This document shows positions 33,286 through 44,123 of a DNA stretch of 64,000 nucleotides, piece by piece. The notes below the pieces were generated by a model that worked only from the letters and a program-made list of their open reading frames with translations, did not search any database and was not told the DNA's origin. The DNA is from Craspedostauros australis (Eukaryota; Bacillariophyta; Bacillariophyceae; Mastogloiales; Achnanthaceae): contig JAMXDE010000041.1 in the NCBI GenBank assembly GCA_026770025.1, forward strand, positions 248,001 to 312,000, read 5' to 3'. Every line of letters begins with the position of its first letter. Position 1 is the stretch's first letter. A program made the position numbers and the translations under genes.

Positions 33286-34296
33286 CAATGCTTACAACAA
33301 AACAAACAAGAGAATGAACAACCACAAAAACAGTTGGGACAGCAGTTGAAACGGAAGAAGCAAGAGAATCAACACAAACACAGTAGCCACAAGAGGACCA
33401 ACATCAGCATTTGAGAAGACTGGCTCAGATCCTTTTAAATTGAGAACAGGACAGCCACCATCCTCTTGTGTGGACAAGGCAGCCAACAACAAGCAATCAA
33501 GGCAAACTCCAGAGTCCTCATGGTCACTGTTCCATCCATTCACTGATCAACTCTGGAGTCCAAAATCAATGCGCGAATGATGGCACCGAAGACGGCGCGG
33601 CCCCATGCAAGTAACTGTCCCTCTTCCCAACCTTCAACCAAAACACGTCCGACACGTCCTCCAATACATCTACACAGGTGAGATATCCTTGATGACAGCA
33701 CTCGTGACAAAGCTGCTGCTCACATCGGCGCTCATGTTGGCGCTTCCGCCGACGCTCACCACGATGCAGATGCCTCTCACCAGCCAACTCCCATCCTCAC
33801 TGGACAGGATGATCTGCAACAGCTGATCCTTGTGGCCAACGAGTTCGGCTTCTGGCGACTCAAGCTTGTTCTTGAAGTGGAGTTGGCCCACAAGCATCTC
33901 ACAGAAGACACCATGATAGATATGTTGATATTCGCTCATCAATACAACGGCGTGGTGTTGAAGGATGCAGCAATGAGAATGGCACCTGAATGTGAGAAAG
34001 ATATGTTCACTCATCCAGGTTTCAGCAAGCAGATTCTACAACCCCAACTGATGAGAGACATTGATGTCCTCTGCAGTGGGGGAGCAGAGAGTGATGGTAT
34101 TGATGATGAGTACAGTCGTATGTCCATGGTGGAGCTGTACAAGGTTGTAGATGAGGATGAGGGTACAGCACAAGTGGATTTATGCATGGATCGGGTGACA
34201 TTGGTGGACTTCGCCCGCTCCATGAGTACCAAATCATCCAAAATGATTGAGACGGATGGTGCTGCTGAACAAGAGGAGTGGAGTACCAGACCATAG
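33286..34296 (+). pseudogene. decayed BTB/POZ-BACK-like segment of unit B
   Basis: Continuation of the ancestral ankyrin-BTB gene. The coiled-coil part is still visible but holds stops, including TAA at 33436-33438 at the same place as the stop of unit A. LPNLQPKHVRHVLQYIYTGE (about 33620-33680) is the end of the BTB fold, after which the frame shifts. From 33832 a clean 154-codon run follows: ANEFGFWRLKLVLEVELAHK, MLIFAHQYNGVVLKDAAMRM, then SGGAESDGIDDEYSRMSMVE. Here the tail is unbroken where unit A is shifted, so the two copies have decayed separately since duplication. Confidence 0.65.
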
Positions 34297-34395
34297 CATA
34301 TCATATCATACCATAACAGCAGTCTTCCAGAAGTGGACGCATGGCGGAATTGAGTTGATGGATAAAAATAGTCATCAGAATATTCGTTAGGATTG

Positions 34396-35180
34396 TATAA
34401 TAGAATAGATCGCAACACTCAGCATTCTGTTCAAGCTGCAATCAAGTGGGTGCAGCCGTTGTTGTCAGAATTCGCTGTTGGATTCCCTGCTGTCATTGAA
34501 ACAGGTTGGATCTCCAAGACATTGCCGTCATGATGATGTAGGTGTTGTAGTACACTAAGGAATCGAGAAGGTTTGCAGTCCAAAGGATCTGAAGAGCATA
34601 GTTCCAGAGGGTTTGAATCCGATCGATCAGGTAAAGATACGCTGATGGAAAGCAGAGGAGAAGGAGACCATCGGAGTCGTCGGAGTCGGAACGGATTGTG
34701 TGATGCTATTTCTTTAGCATCGAAGTGGGACATGAGACGTTTAGAGATAGTGTGTCCCTGACTGAATTCCAGCTGGGTGCCGCAAAGAACGCGGTTGGGA
34801 CAACCTGCGCAAACCGACTGAATCGACTCAGCAACAAAAACGAACGCGAACACGCGATGCGAAAAGATCTTGTGACATCAAACGCTACGAGAACTGTGAA
34901 GTTCTGCACAGACGAGCATCACTTGGCATCAAGTTGTGTTTGAAATGGCTGGTTCGTGCAACCAACAGAAGCCGAAGTGGTGCGTGGCAAGCGATGGGCC
35001 GTCCTTGTGGAGGTCTGTAGCAGAGGCGACAGCCGCCACCACAGGCTTCGATCAGAACACCAATCCCCGCAGCTCTCATTGCCCCAAATTGAGATTCATC
35101 ACACAAAACGCGACATCATCCAAATAGTCTGGACAAGCAACACAATCAAGAAAGGTTGAAGGAACAAACAAGCCAACACG
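34396..35180. other. intergenic region with a partial repeat
   Basis: Bases 34780-34890 resemble 24355-24460 (GCCGCAAAGAACGC, then CAAAAACGAACGCGAACAC), that is, the sequence just upstream of unit A. The last 100 bases are an A/C-rich leader for the protease gene. No gene is supported. Confidence 0.5.
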
Positions 35181-37501
35181 ATGAAAGGAGGCTACGTGCC
35201 AGCCAACCTCGAGCCACCGGCTGCCGACGTCGAGGATACCAACAACAAGTATCCGCCTCAGGCCTTGCCTCAGGCGACTGGCACTCCGGTGACTCTCGCC
35301 ATTGATGGGGATGCGAGCCCCAACCAGCGTGCGTACAGCGATTCGGCTACAAGTGCCACAACCTATGACGCAGCAGGCAACACCAACGACGTATCGTATC
35401 TCGGCATCTTCTCTTCGTCCATCTGCGGCATGTTCCAATCCCACCGCTTCTCGCGCACGGATGCGTGTGCCATGGCATGCTGCGGGGTGTGGCTGTGGGA
35501 ACGCAACCAGTTCATGTTCGACGGCACCATGCCCAAGCCCTGGAAGGAACGTCCTCACGCCATTGCCATGGTCACGGCGCTTGCGCTGGTGGGTTTCATC
35601 TACTCCCAGTTCGACATCAGGTCGCAGAGGGTGGGACTCATCTGCTTCGCGGGTATCGTATTTGGCATGATCGTCGTCCTTTGCAAGTTCCAGGGCGATC
35701 GCCGCAGCCTCCGCTTGAAACTGGCCAAGGCGCAGTACTATCGCGAGCATCCACACCAAAACCCCGAGACTATTCCGGAGCACGAGAATCGGGATCTGCA
35801 GTATTATCTGTACCAACATCAAATGGAGATCAGCCGAGCGCACATGTGCTGCGCGTGCTTTTCGAAGGACTCTGTCGGACCACCTAGTGCTGCTCATGCT
35901 AGTGGGGGGTCTTCGGAGGATGAGGTGTACGACTTCTGCACAAGGCTTTGGAGATTCATCGCGGCCTCGTGCTGCGGGGGGTGCTGCAACTCCTGGTGCA
36001 TGTGCTGCGGAATGTGCGCCATCGCACAGGAGCACCGTCACTTGGCCATCACTCTGCCCGAAAGCAGCAGCGAAGGCCAACCCCGTTGGGAACACGACTA
36101 CGTCACCATCCAGCCTTGGTCCGAGTACGACACGCAGATCCGACGTGTGCGAGATTCGGCGGACTCGTCGTGGTCGGCACACTACGGTGCCTTGTCTCAG
36201 CTGTCTCGCAACATCATCAAGGTGACGATGATCCTGGTCGTCATCGTCATGGTCCTGGCAGTTCTGCCATTCCTCTACATGCCCATTTGGCAATTCCCTA
36301 TCGTAAGTTGACCTGAATCGCGCTACTTGCCGTCGGTGCAGCGGCGCTCCTCTCCTTCCACTTCACTCACTCACTCGCCTTCTCACCCACCCGCTCGTTC
36401 CGCACATCACATCCATTGAATTACGACAATACACAGCTCATTGCCGCGCTCCTGCAACCAGCTGTGATCATGTACTTCGTGTACTGGACCAACCACCGCT
36501 TCGACATCTCGCTGGATGCCGTCATTAAGTACTTCGCATCCGGCTTCGTCATCTGCAGCGGAATTTCACTTGCATACGAGACCATTGCATCCATCATCAC
36601 CTCCACCATCGTTCTGTTGACAGGAGCGATTGGTGCGCTCTTCATCTTCGCGGATGCTTCGGTAGCAAGCAACGCAGGGAGCGGAGGAGGCAGAGTTGGG
36701 GCAGACATTCTTGTCTTCATCATTTTCCAAATCGTCTTCAAGGCCCTCCTGAATGCCTTCATCGTGGCAGCCCTGGTGGAAGAGCTCTCCAAGTATCTCT
36801 GCTTTTGGATGGTCGAACATCCCGACATGGTGGATTCCGCCGATTCTGCGACAACCAGTCACGGCGAAGGCGCAGTCGTTGGCAAACGCAAAAGCAACAT
36901 CTCCAAGGGATCCGCCATCACCATCGCCATGGTCTCCACGGCTGTCGGCTTTGCGTGTGCCGAGAACCTCCTCTACGTTTTCCTCTACTCCAAACCGGAC
37001 GCGTCGGTTGAAATCATCACGCTGGTGCTGCGATCGCTGCTGCCGGTGCATCCGCTGTGCGCCGCGATGCAATCCATCGGCGTGTGCCGTCGTGACTTGG
37101 AGAAGGATCGCACGATGCAAACGGGGCGCATCATCCGCCCGGCATGGTGGCTGCATGGCAGCTACGACTTCATCTTGATGGCATTTACCGCCATCTACCT
37201 TGTGATTCGGGAATGGCGGCGCTTTGCGGCCACCAACCATTGCGTTGAGAATGATGATTTTGGCTTTGACTTTGACGTTGACTGTGACTTGGACAATGAA
37301 TCGGACGACAGCGATTTTATGCGAGAACTTGTGGACACTATCCCCATTCTCATCGTCGGTGCGCTGGTTGCTCTTGTCGGATTGTGGTGGTACGTGAAAC
37401 AGGCAAGGTTGCAGCATCAACGCTTGCTGATCCGTGATCTCGATGTCCGCCGCGGACAAGATAATGGATTGCAGCTACAGGAGTCATTGCAGCTGACATG
37501 A
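35181..37501 (+). CDS. PrsW-type intramembrane protease with Cys-rich N-terminal half, two exons
   Basis: Exon 1 is 35181-36302 and exon 2 is 36437-37501. The 134-base intron starts GTAAGT and ends ACACAG, joining FPI to LIAALLQPAV in phase 0 for 728 residues. The C-terminal half is a PrsW-family (PF13367-type) membrane peptidase: VAALVEELSKYLCFW gives the EE pair, AVGFACAENLLYVFLYS the E-x2-N-x2-Y motif, LPVHPLCAAMQSIGV a His, and WWLHGSYDFILMA a second His with Asp, all inside predicted membrane helices. Exon 1 encodes a different region with its own membrane segments and Cys clusters (CCGGCCNSWCMCCGMC), not known to me as part of PrsW. PrsW enzymes cut membrane-bound regulators such as anti-sigma factors; the target here is unknown. 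A last hydrophobic segment near the C-terminus follows an acidic Asp-rich loop. Confidence 0.85.
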
Positions 37502-37680
37502 AACGCCAGTTGAGCACGCAATGGTTTATGGTGGTACGACAATCGTCTACATTGGACAAGTGCATACGTATGGTGCACAAGAATACATCGGTAATCGCAG
37601 AAAGAAGAAGAGTATCAGCAACGATGTCCTTTGTCCTCGTATTGCCATGCTGCCATGCGCTCAGGATCATGATGTATTGC
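37498..37680 (+). repeat. direct repeat, left copy
   Basis: 183 bases starting ATGAAACGCCAGTTG, overlapping the stop codon of the protease gene. It matches 39491-39675 closely, with the core ACAAGAATACATCGGTAATC identical. The two copies flank the FkbM-type gene. Confidence 0.85.
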
Positions 37681-38164
37681 TCCCCCATGATCCTGCAGAT
37701 CACATTCGATGCACTCACGATAACACCAGTTGTCGAGTTTTGTGGGCGATTGTTTGCCTTCAAAAATAGACTACAAAATGCCACCAACATGCTGCTGATC
37801 TTCATACGGTTTCATGGTGTTTCGCAGCTAAATTAATATTTTCGTCGTTGTCGCAAGGACACGCCTGTCAACAGTTCGGCCATTGTGATTGGCCAGGCAC
37901 CAAAACGACCTGGTGAGTGAACTTTGGTCTAAAAAAAAGACCTGGTTAGTGGATTCTCTCAGTATTTTATCATTATTTGTACATAGAGTAAAGCAGCCTG
38001 CTCTATTCTGCACTCTCGAACAATAGCCGTGCTTCAGAAAGGATTGCCCCACTCCATGTCCTGCAGATTGTTTGCAACTGTAAAGATGATTCAGCGCACT
38101 CCATTGTATAGATCTTGCGTAATGTTATATACTACTGTGGTTGCTACCGGTCCTTCCTTGCTCC
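37681..38164. other. intergenic region
   Basis: A/T-rich spacer after the left direct repeat and the 3' flank of the methyltransferase gene. Nothing recognisable. Confidence 0.4.
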
Positions 38165-39067
38165 CTAGTTCGTGGCGTAGACAACATCTTTGTAGATCCG
38201 ATCAAAGTTCTTGTTGACGAACCAGTTCGATCGATTGATTTTGCCGAAGTATTCGTACCCAGCACGTTCCAGGATGGCCTTGATGGATTGATCCTTGCGC
38301 CCATTCCTTCCGTCGGCTTCGACGAGGATGGCACCGAATTGGTACTGGTCGAAATTGAGCGACTCCACCGCCAGCAGCTCGGCACCCTCGACATCCAGGG
38401 AGAAGAAGTCGAAGTGGAACGAATCGCCCACAGCCTCCTGCAGAATCTTGTCCAACCGACGGCATTTCACGACAATGGCGTTGTCGATGAGCTCCTTATT
38501 CCACCATTTGGCCTTGAATTGTTCCGCGGCGAATTCAAAGAATCCAGACACGGCAGGAGTGTTCTTGACCTGCACCCAATGCAAGTCCTGCTCTTCCATG
38601 CAGACACCTGCGTGGATCCTGGCGAGCTCGTTGGGGCGATTCACCAGCACTTTCTCGTAGCTGATGGGGTCAGCCTCGATCAGGACGCCCTTCCAGTCCA
38701 AACCTGTGTTGAAGACGTAGGAATTGCTGTACTGAAGGCCGTCGAGGGCGCCCATTTCGATGTAGGTGCCACCGCAGAGGTTGCTGAACCAATTCAGGAG
38801 GTTCTTGTCTTCTTCGAACTGCGACTTGTGGAGTTTTGGTGCCAGCTGTCGTCGACATGGGGTCGCTTGCGTCTTGACGACTGTAGCCGAACTCAGAACA
38901 GATTGAGCGGAGGAGTTGTTGGAAGTGTCCTTCTTGCTTTCGGATATGGTGCGTGTGAAGTTGGTGGATTGGAGTTGAATGACGAACATGGCAGCGAGCA
39001 GGATCGTCGGCAGGAGCATTGTGCACTTCTGCCCGTCCTTCTGTGTTGATTGTCCAAGTTTCGCCAT
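38165..39067 (-). CDS. FkbM-type methyltransferase with N-terminal membrane anchor
   Basis: 300 residues from the ATG at 39067. Residues 16-33 (MLLPTILLAAMFVIQLQ) form one membrane anchor, so the enzyme is probably a type II protein of the secretory pathway, with a Ser/Thr linker and the catalytic domain in the lumen. The domain shows GGTYIEMGALDGLQYSNS (motif I, cofactor site), then KGVLIEADP with the acidic residue that holds the ribose, HFDFFSLDVEGAELLAVESL (the FkbM landmark), and FGAILVEADGR. FkbM methyltransferases methylate oxygen atoms, often of sugars or polyketides; the acceptor here is unknown, though a glycan would fit the location. Its two flanks carry a direct repeat. Confidence 0.85.
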   Translation of the reverse strand: MAKLGQSTQKDGQKCTMLLPTILLAAMFVIQLQSTNFTRTISESKKDTSNNSSAQSVLSSATVVKTQATPCRRQLAPKLHKSQFEEDKNLLNWFSNLCGGTYIEMGALDGLQYSNSYVFNTGLDWKGVLIEADPISYEKVLVNRPNELARIHAGVCMEEQDLHWVQVKNTPAVSGFFEFAAEQFKAKWWNKELIDNAIVVKCRRLDKILQEAVGDSFHFDFFSLDVEGAELLAVESLNFDQYQFGAILVEADGRNGRKDQSIKAILERAGYEYFGKINRSNWFVNKNFDRIYKDVVYATN

Positions 39068-39490
39068 GATGTTGCCTTGATTTGGTGGTTGTGTGCGATT
39101 GTGTGCGATTGTGTGCGATTATGTGATTATAGAATGCAGCTGTCCAAGAGGAGTGGCCGAATACAGTGTGATGAGATGCAATGCGATGCAATCGGGTTGA
39201 GTCCAGCTGAGTCGAGGAGAGTCGAGTTGTCTCCTGGCCGAAAGATTTGAGGTGCGCGTCTTTTTCTGCCAGCGCACAACCCTGTTTTTCTTGTTGTTGT
39301 AACGGTACAAGTCTCACGCGTTTTCGTCAGAACTCAACGGCTGTACGAACCAACGGCCAAATTATAGAAATTAGGTGCGCGAAGAGCCTCACGGTCGAAA
39401 ACAAGCAGAATGGCCTGTCGTGGAAAGTCCGCGAAGTGTCCACCATGGTCGCGCGAGCATCTACGCGAGGGAGACAAGGTCGCAACTGTT
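39068..39490. other. intergenic region with short tandem repeat
   Basis: Upstream of the methyltransferase. Bases 39092-39124 hold three copies of the 10-base unit TTGTGTGCGA. No gene is supported. Confidence 0.5.
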
Positions 39491-39675
39491 ATGAAAGACC
39501 AGTCGAGAGCATGCATTGTGTTATGGTGGCATGACAATGGTCTACATTGGACAAGTGCTTACGTATGGTGCACAAGAATACATCGGTAATCGCAGAAAGA
39601 AGAAGAGTATCAGCAACGATGTCCTTTGTCCTCGTCTTGTCATGCTGCCGTGTGCTCATAATCCTGGTGTATTGC
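39491..39675 (+). repeat. direct repeat, right copy
   Basis: About 185 bases starting ATGAAAGACCAGTCG and matching 37498-37680 in the same orientation. Confidence 0.85.
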
Positions 39676-39881
39676 ATCACTACGACTACATTGCCACATT
39701 CATCATCGCAATCTGTGCACGTGACGTACCTGTCGATTGTGTGCGAACGTGCGCAAAACACCCAGGGGTGCCTTCAAGCACAGACTTCGCTCAACAACAA
39801 CAGGAATGCTGCAGATGTACCTATTGTAAAAACCAAACTCCAGAGAGAGTACTCGAGGACTCCACAAGGGTCTTTGAGACA

Positions 39882-41226
39882 CTAGACCCACCGCCGCATC
39901 TTGTGCTTGAAGATGAGGATGAGCAGCAGAGCGCAGATCAACGCGACGAGACAGAATATGCACTTTTGGGGCCTTGCATTCTTCTGGGACTTCTCCGCCT
40001 TCTCCAATTGCTGAATGCCCGTCTTGGTATGCTCCACGACCGCCTCCATGTTGTAATCGATACGATCCAAGATGGTGCCCTGATCGATGACGAGCACCGC
40101 GAGTTCCTTGAAGATGGTCCCGAGCTCCTCGATGGACTGCGCGATCTTGGCAATCTCCTGATCCCGCGATTGGATGGCCTCCTGCAGATTGTCGACGACC
40201 TGCACCTGCTGCGTCGTGAAGAAATCGCCATCGGCGGCCGCGTTGAGATCGATGCCGAACTTGTCGTCGCCGCCCTGCTTCTGCGCCTGCACCTCGGCCA
40301 GGTACTTGCGCTGCGACTGTCGGAACGTGACGCTGAGCTGCTGCAGTTGCTTGGCCAGGTTGCGTTGCACGTTGGCGCCGATGGTCGCCTCCTGACCGCC
40401 GGCGCGTTTCGTCGCGGCACCGACCTTCGTCAGCATGCGTTCGACGGTGCGGAATTTGTCGGTGATGTCCTGCGTGAGATGCTCGATCTGTCCTTCCATG
40501 TCCTGCAGGTCCTTGCCGAAGACGCTGCCGACGCGGCTGGCGTGCAGGCTGGTGAGCTTGTCCATGAAGCGTTGGATTTCGGATATCTCGTTGTGGATGG
40601 CATCGACCGTGTCGACCCAGATCGGCGGGGCCGATGTGTGCAAGCCGTTTCCGCCGCCCAAGTTGCTCATCTGGATGCCTTCCCCGTCCTGGAACATGAT
40701 GGTTGGTTTGGCGTGCGCAATGCGATGTCGCATCATTAGTGTTGGATTTGGACGAGGACGGCAATGGATTTCGATGGGTTAGAGCTATTGACACCAATCA
40801 TGATGCCGCCAACGTGTCATCATTTTGGAAGTGATTCGGCGAAGCATGGCATGGCATGGAATGATGCAGCACAGCGCAGCATGTTCGTCGAAGCAGCCTG
40901 GAGCATGCATCAAGGCACGCCTCCGATTCTGCCGTTCGGTCATTGTCGGTGCGCACTGCTATCTCATTGCTTCATTGCTTGACTGATTGCTTCATGGAGG
41001 AACACATCGATCACTTGCATCGCCGTCGCTGTTGCTGTTGCCACAAACAAACGAAAGACACGACGCCGCTCACCTCCATGAGCATGAGAGCATGGCCGTC
41101 ATCGCTGCCGCCTGCTGTGAGCTTCGTCAAAGTGGATTCGCCGCCATTCGCCGATTCCGATCGACGGCGCAAAGACGCCGCGGATCGCTTCTCCAAGAAG
41201 GCCGCTGTAAGGTCTCGTGATGCCAT
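39882..41226 (-). CDS. syntaxin-16/Tlg2-type Qa-SNARE, two exons
   Basis: Exon 1 is 41226-41074 and exon 2 is 40688-39882. The 385-base intron starts GTGAGC and ends TTCCAG, joining LMLME to DGEGIQMSNL in phase 0 for 319 residues, the normal length of this family. The N-terminus MASRDLTAAFLEKR matches the N-peptide by which Tlg2/syntaxin-16 binds the SM protein Vps45. Next come PPIWVDTVDAIHNEISEIQR at the start of the helical regulatory domain and a SNARE motif (IEELGTIFKELAVLV, zero-layer Gln in IDQGTILDRIDYNME). A tail anchor follows (CIFCLVALICALLLILIF) with a short basic end. It works in endosome-to-Golgi fusion. Starting at an ATG inside exon 2 would lose the N-peptide; I prefer the spliced model. 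Confidence 0.88.
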
Positions 41227-42830
41227 CGTATCGTGTGCTGGACTGATTAGCGCTCTTGTGGATGATGCGGCTGTTTGACGTCGTGGACGAGCTCGAGTGT
41301 TCCATTTGTTGCTCGTGTTGCGAGTGTGGGAACTGAGAAGGAGGCACAACTCAGCGTAGTTTGACCCAACGGCACGACAGAAACCGTCTCTGTCGATTCC
41401 GCCATGGTCGACCATGACCACAACACGACACAAAATCGAACATGAAGTCATTTCGTGTTCCAATCGCATTCGTGAATGCAAGAAGCAGTCGATCAAAGCG
41501 ACTCTTCCATTCTGTCATTGAAGGCTTCACAACAAGTCTAGATAATACTGTTTCTCTCTCCTTTCTTCCCGTTCGGGTCCGCACAACGCCCAGGCTGATG
41601 TCGGCGAAATCGCATGGAATGAGACATGCAACAAATCGTCATGACAATCGGTGGCTTGTTTGTTCCCGCCAGACACGTAGGCTCTTTTCAACAACGGATC
41701 ATCGTTTGTTGTCGTCAACATCGCCGCCGTCATCGCCGTTTGCTGTTGCGCGAGCAGACGAGAGAGAAGAGATCGATCCAACAATTGTGCGTGTCTGCAG
41801 CTGCGATTTGAAAGAGATGGCATGGAGCATAGAATAGAACATAGAGTGGTGATTTGGTTCTGTGTGTAGTCAGCGATTGGCGTTGTGGTCTGAGACGAGA
41901 TGAGAATGATTGCCTCACCGATTCGGTGACCTCGCCGACACTGCTGCTGAGCTCTCTCTGTTTCGAACGATCGAGCGAACGAGCGGCACAACACTGCGTG
42001 AACTCCAACTCCAACGAGGATACTCACGCTGATGCTGTCCAGCTGCACGCAAGAGATCCTGATCGTATGCAAGATCGTCATTCGACAACAGAGCATCCAT
42101 CATGATTGTGATCGTCCGATTTTGTGTTGTGTTGTGATTCTGTGGGCATGGTCGGCGCAAGATGTGATCTCTCCTCGGCGATGTCCTTGTGACGAGTTTT
42201 GCACGAGTGCTCCTGTCCTCTAAACGAATGCGAAGGCACATTTTACTTAACTCTGTGCCCATCTCGGTGATAGCGGCTTTTTCGTCGTGTGCAGAAATGA
42301 CAGAACAACGCATCCGTCAATTAAGAGGCGCCACCATTGACGTGTCGCCATTCATAAATAGGGGGAAGCGTAGACAGATTTGCGACATCGCTGTGATGGA
42401 AGCACGACATAACTTGTATGCCCGCGGCGTGATCTCGCCGTCAAAACACAACCAAGACCACGGTCTTGATCTTGTCTCTCCACAGATCTGTGCTGTATTT
42501 TGTGCTGTCCGGTCTTGGCCAACACAGAGCGAAGGCAAGACCCCTTCCACATCCTATCTTGGTACGACATGTTGTGGAGGAAGCCAATTGCCTGCGATCC
42601 TTACTTCGTTCATCAATCTCATGCTCTCACAAATTCAAAACATCAAAAGAGCAGATCATCATCCACACAAAAGCAAAATCGGCAACTTCACAGCAGTCCA
42701 CACACAACGTATTACACTTCCTTACACTTCCTCCAACAAGTTCACATACACACTACACCGCACTCCACCACTCTCTGGAACCACCATTACAGCCAACCCA
42801 AACGACTTCATCACCAACAACAACCACAAA
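41227..42830. other. divergent promoter region
   Basis: Spacer between the start codons of the syntaxin (minus) and DUF6824 (plus) genes. Its last 230 bases are A/C-rich and read as a 5' leader. The frame of the DUF6824 gene happens to stay open back to about 42189, but composition there is not coding-like. A minus-strand frame around 41530-41720 has no domain. Confidence 0.5.
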
Positions 42831-44123
42831 ATGCGTTCCCTGGCACCACTCGCAATGTTCGACTTGGACATGTTTGACAACACCACCACTACCAGCAACA
42901 ATAACAACCTCAGCAACAACCTCAGCAGCAATCTCAACAACAACAACAACTACGGCAACATCAACAACTGCAGCAACGGGAACAACGGCATGATTGACAT
43001 CACGATGCCTCAAATCAACATGGCGACCTCCGGATACGCAAACATGAATGCCCATTGCAACCACAGCATGAACACTGCTAACAGCAACTGCCAGTTTGGT
43101 CCTTCGGCAACCACTACCACCATCACTACGAACACCAACCAACAGCACCAGATGGAGATCACCCACGCCGGACAGGATGCATCCACGTTGAACAACAACT
43201 CCTCTCATTCGAAGAACAGCAACGCATCCTCGTCGGCCGTTGTGCAGCTCAACAACACCGGCGACAGCGACGACAACGCATCCGCGCAGGATGGTTTGGG
43301 CCCGCACGACATCCTCTGCGGCCGCACCTCCAAGTCCTTCAACAACATTGGCAACCGCCGATTCCGCGTGACCATCACGAGCAATGTCCCAGCCTACATC
43401 GTCGCCAAGACGAAGGCGGACAAGACCGTCATCATCCATTCCGTCATCCGCACCATCCGTGAACAAGGCGGTCGATTCCTCAAGCGCGACCGCAGCGGGG
43501 AGTACGTCGAACTGGACGACACCAAGATCCGAGAGAAGGTGGGCCACGCCCTGCGAGATCTGTCCGTCATGACCACCACGAAGCATCAGACGAAGCACAC
43601 CAAGAAGACCAAGAAGCAGCCTCATGCGATGGAAACAATGGAGGAGCGATTGAAGCGATTGTATTCGTCCTCCCGATCGAAGTCCCGATCCTCTGCGAAG
43701 GGTAAGAGCACGCCGAGGAGCAGGAGCAGGAGCAGGAGCAAGAACACGACCCCCACGCACTCAACATCCTCCTCCACCACCACCACTGCTCCCCAACAAC
43801 ACAACCAACAGCACCATCAACAACATCAGCACAACCACACTAATCAGCACCGACGACAAAAGCACATGGCCGCCGAAGAGATCGACCCTTCGGTTTGCAA
43901 AAAGCAGCAGGACTATTTCTCATGGTTCATGCACCACAACACTCCGCTGGACACAACGCCAGCCGATTCCACGCAAGGACACAATGGCGTCGGCAAGTTC
44001 CAAGATGCAGTCTTCACGAGGTACATCGACGATCTGATCAATCTGCATGGGGACGTCGACATCAACAACGCCGACTGCCACGATCCCATCCCGATCAAGG
44101 TCGCTCAGTTCAGAAGCATTTGA
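42831..44123 (+). CDS. DUF6824-domain protein, putative nuclear regulator
   Basis: 430 residues. The first 150 are Asn/Thr/Ser-rich. Bases 43290-43570 encode the conserved block DILCGRTSKSFNNIGNRRFR, then TKADKTVIIHSVIRTIREQG, GGRFLKRDRSGEYVELDD and REKVGHALRDL. This is the diatom-expanded DUF6824 pattern (usually D-x-L-C-G-R-G, here with Thr in place of the last Gly). After it come a basic Ser/Arg region (SRSKSRSSAKGKSTPRSR), a His/Gln-rich run, and a C-terminal region containing FMHHNTPLDTTPADST. The basic, low-complexity surroundings suggest a nuclear protein, but DNA binding is only inference. The start was set at the ATG at 42831, which follows an A/C-rich leader. Confidence 0.82.
   Translation: MRSLAPLAMFDLDMFDNTTTTSNNNNLSNNLSSNLNNNNNYGNINNCSNGNNGMIDITMPQINMATSGYANMNAHCNHSMNTANSNCQFGPSATTTTITTNTNQQHQMEITHAGQDASTLNNNSSHSKNSNASSSAVVQLNNTGDSDDNASAQDGLGPHDILCGRTSKSFNNIGNRRFRVTITSNVPAYIVAKTKADKTVIIHSVIRTIREQGGRFLKRDRSGEYVELDDTKIREKVGHALRDLSVMTTTKHQTKHTKKTKKQPHAMETMEERLKRLYSSSRSKSRSSAKGKSTPRSRSRSRSKNTTPTHSTSSSTTTTAPQQHNQQHHQQHQHNHTNQHRRQKHMAAEEIDPSVCKKQQDYFSWFMHHNTPLDTTPADSTQGHNGVGKFQDAVFTRYIDDLINLHGDVDINNADCHDPIPIKVAQFRSI

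Larger units (their letters stand above)
32215..34395 (+). repeat. segmental duplication, unit B (ankyrin-BTB)
   Basis: Second copy of the 2-kb unit at 24468-26470, in the same orientation, 7.7 kb away. Similarity starts near GGAGGATCCAAACCA and ends near GATAAAAATAGTC. Confidence 0.85.

Noticed and set aside
35076-36293. 405-codon minus-strand open frame
   Set aside because: Antisense to exon 1 of the PrsW-type gene, which has membrane segments and correct splice signals.
37498-37836. 112-codon plus-strand ORF shared in part with 39547-39885
   Set aside because: Similarity comes from the direct repeat. The two reading frames diverge beyond it and show no domain, so I treat it as a repeat and not a gene.
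39516-40739. 407-codon plus-strand open frame
   Set aside because: Antisense to the syntaxin exon 2. Leu/Asp-rich mirror of a coiled-coil protein, no domain.
42189-42830. In-frame upstream extension of the DUF6824 gene
   Set aside because: Open by chance. It opens with GTG, reads as non-coding and ends in an A/C-rich leader; the ATG at 42831 is preferred.
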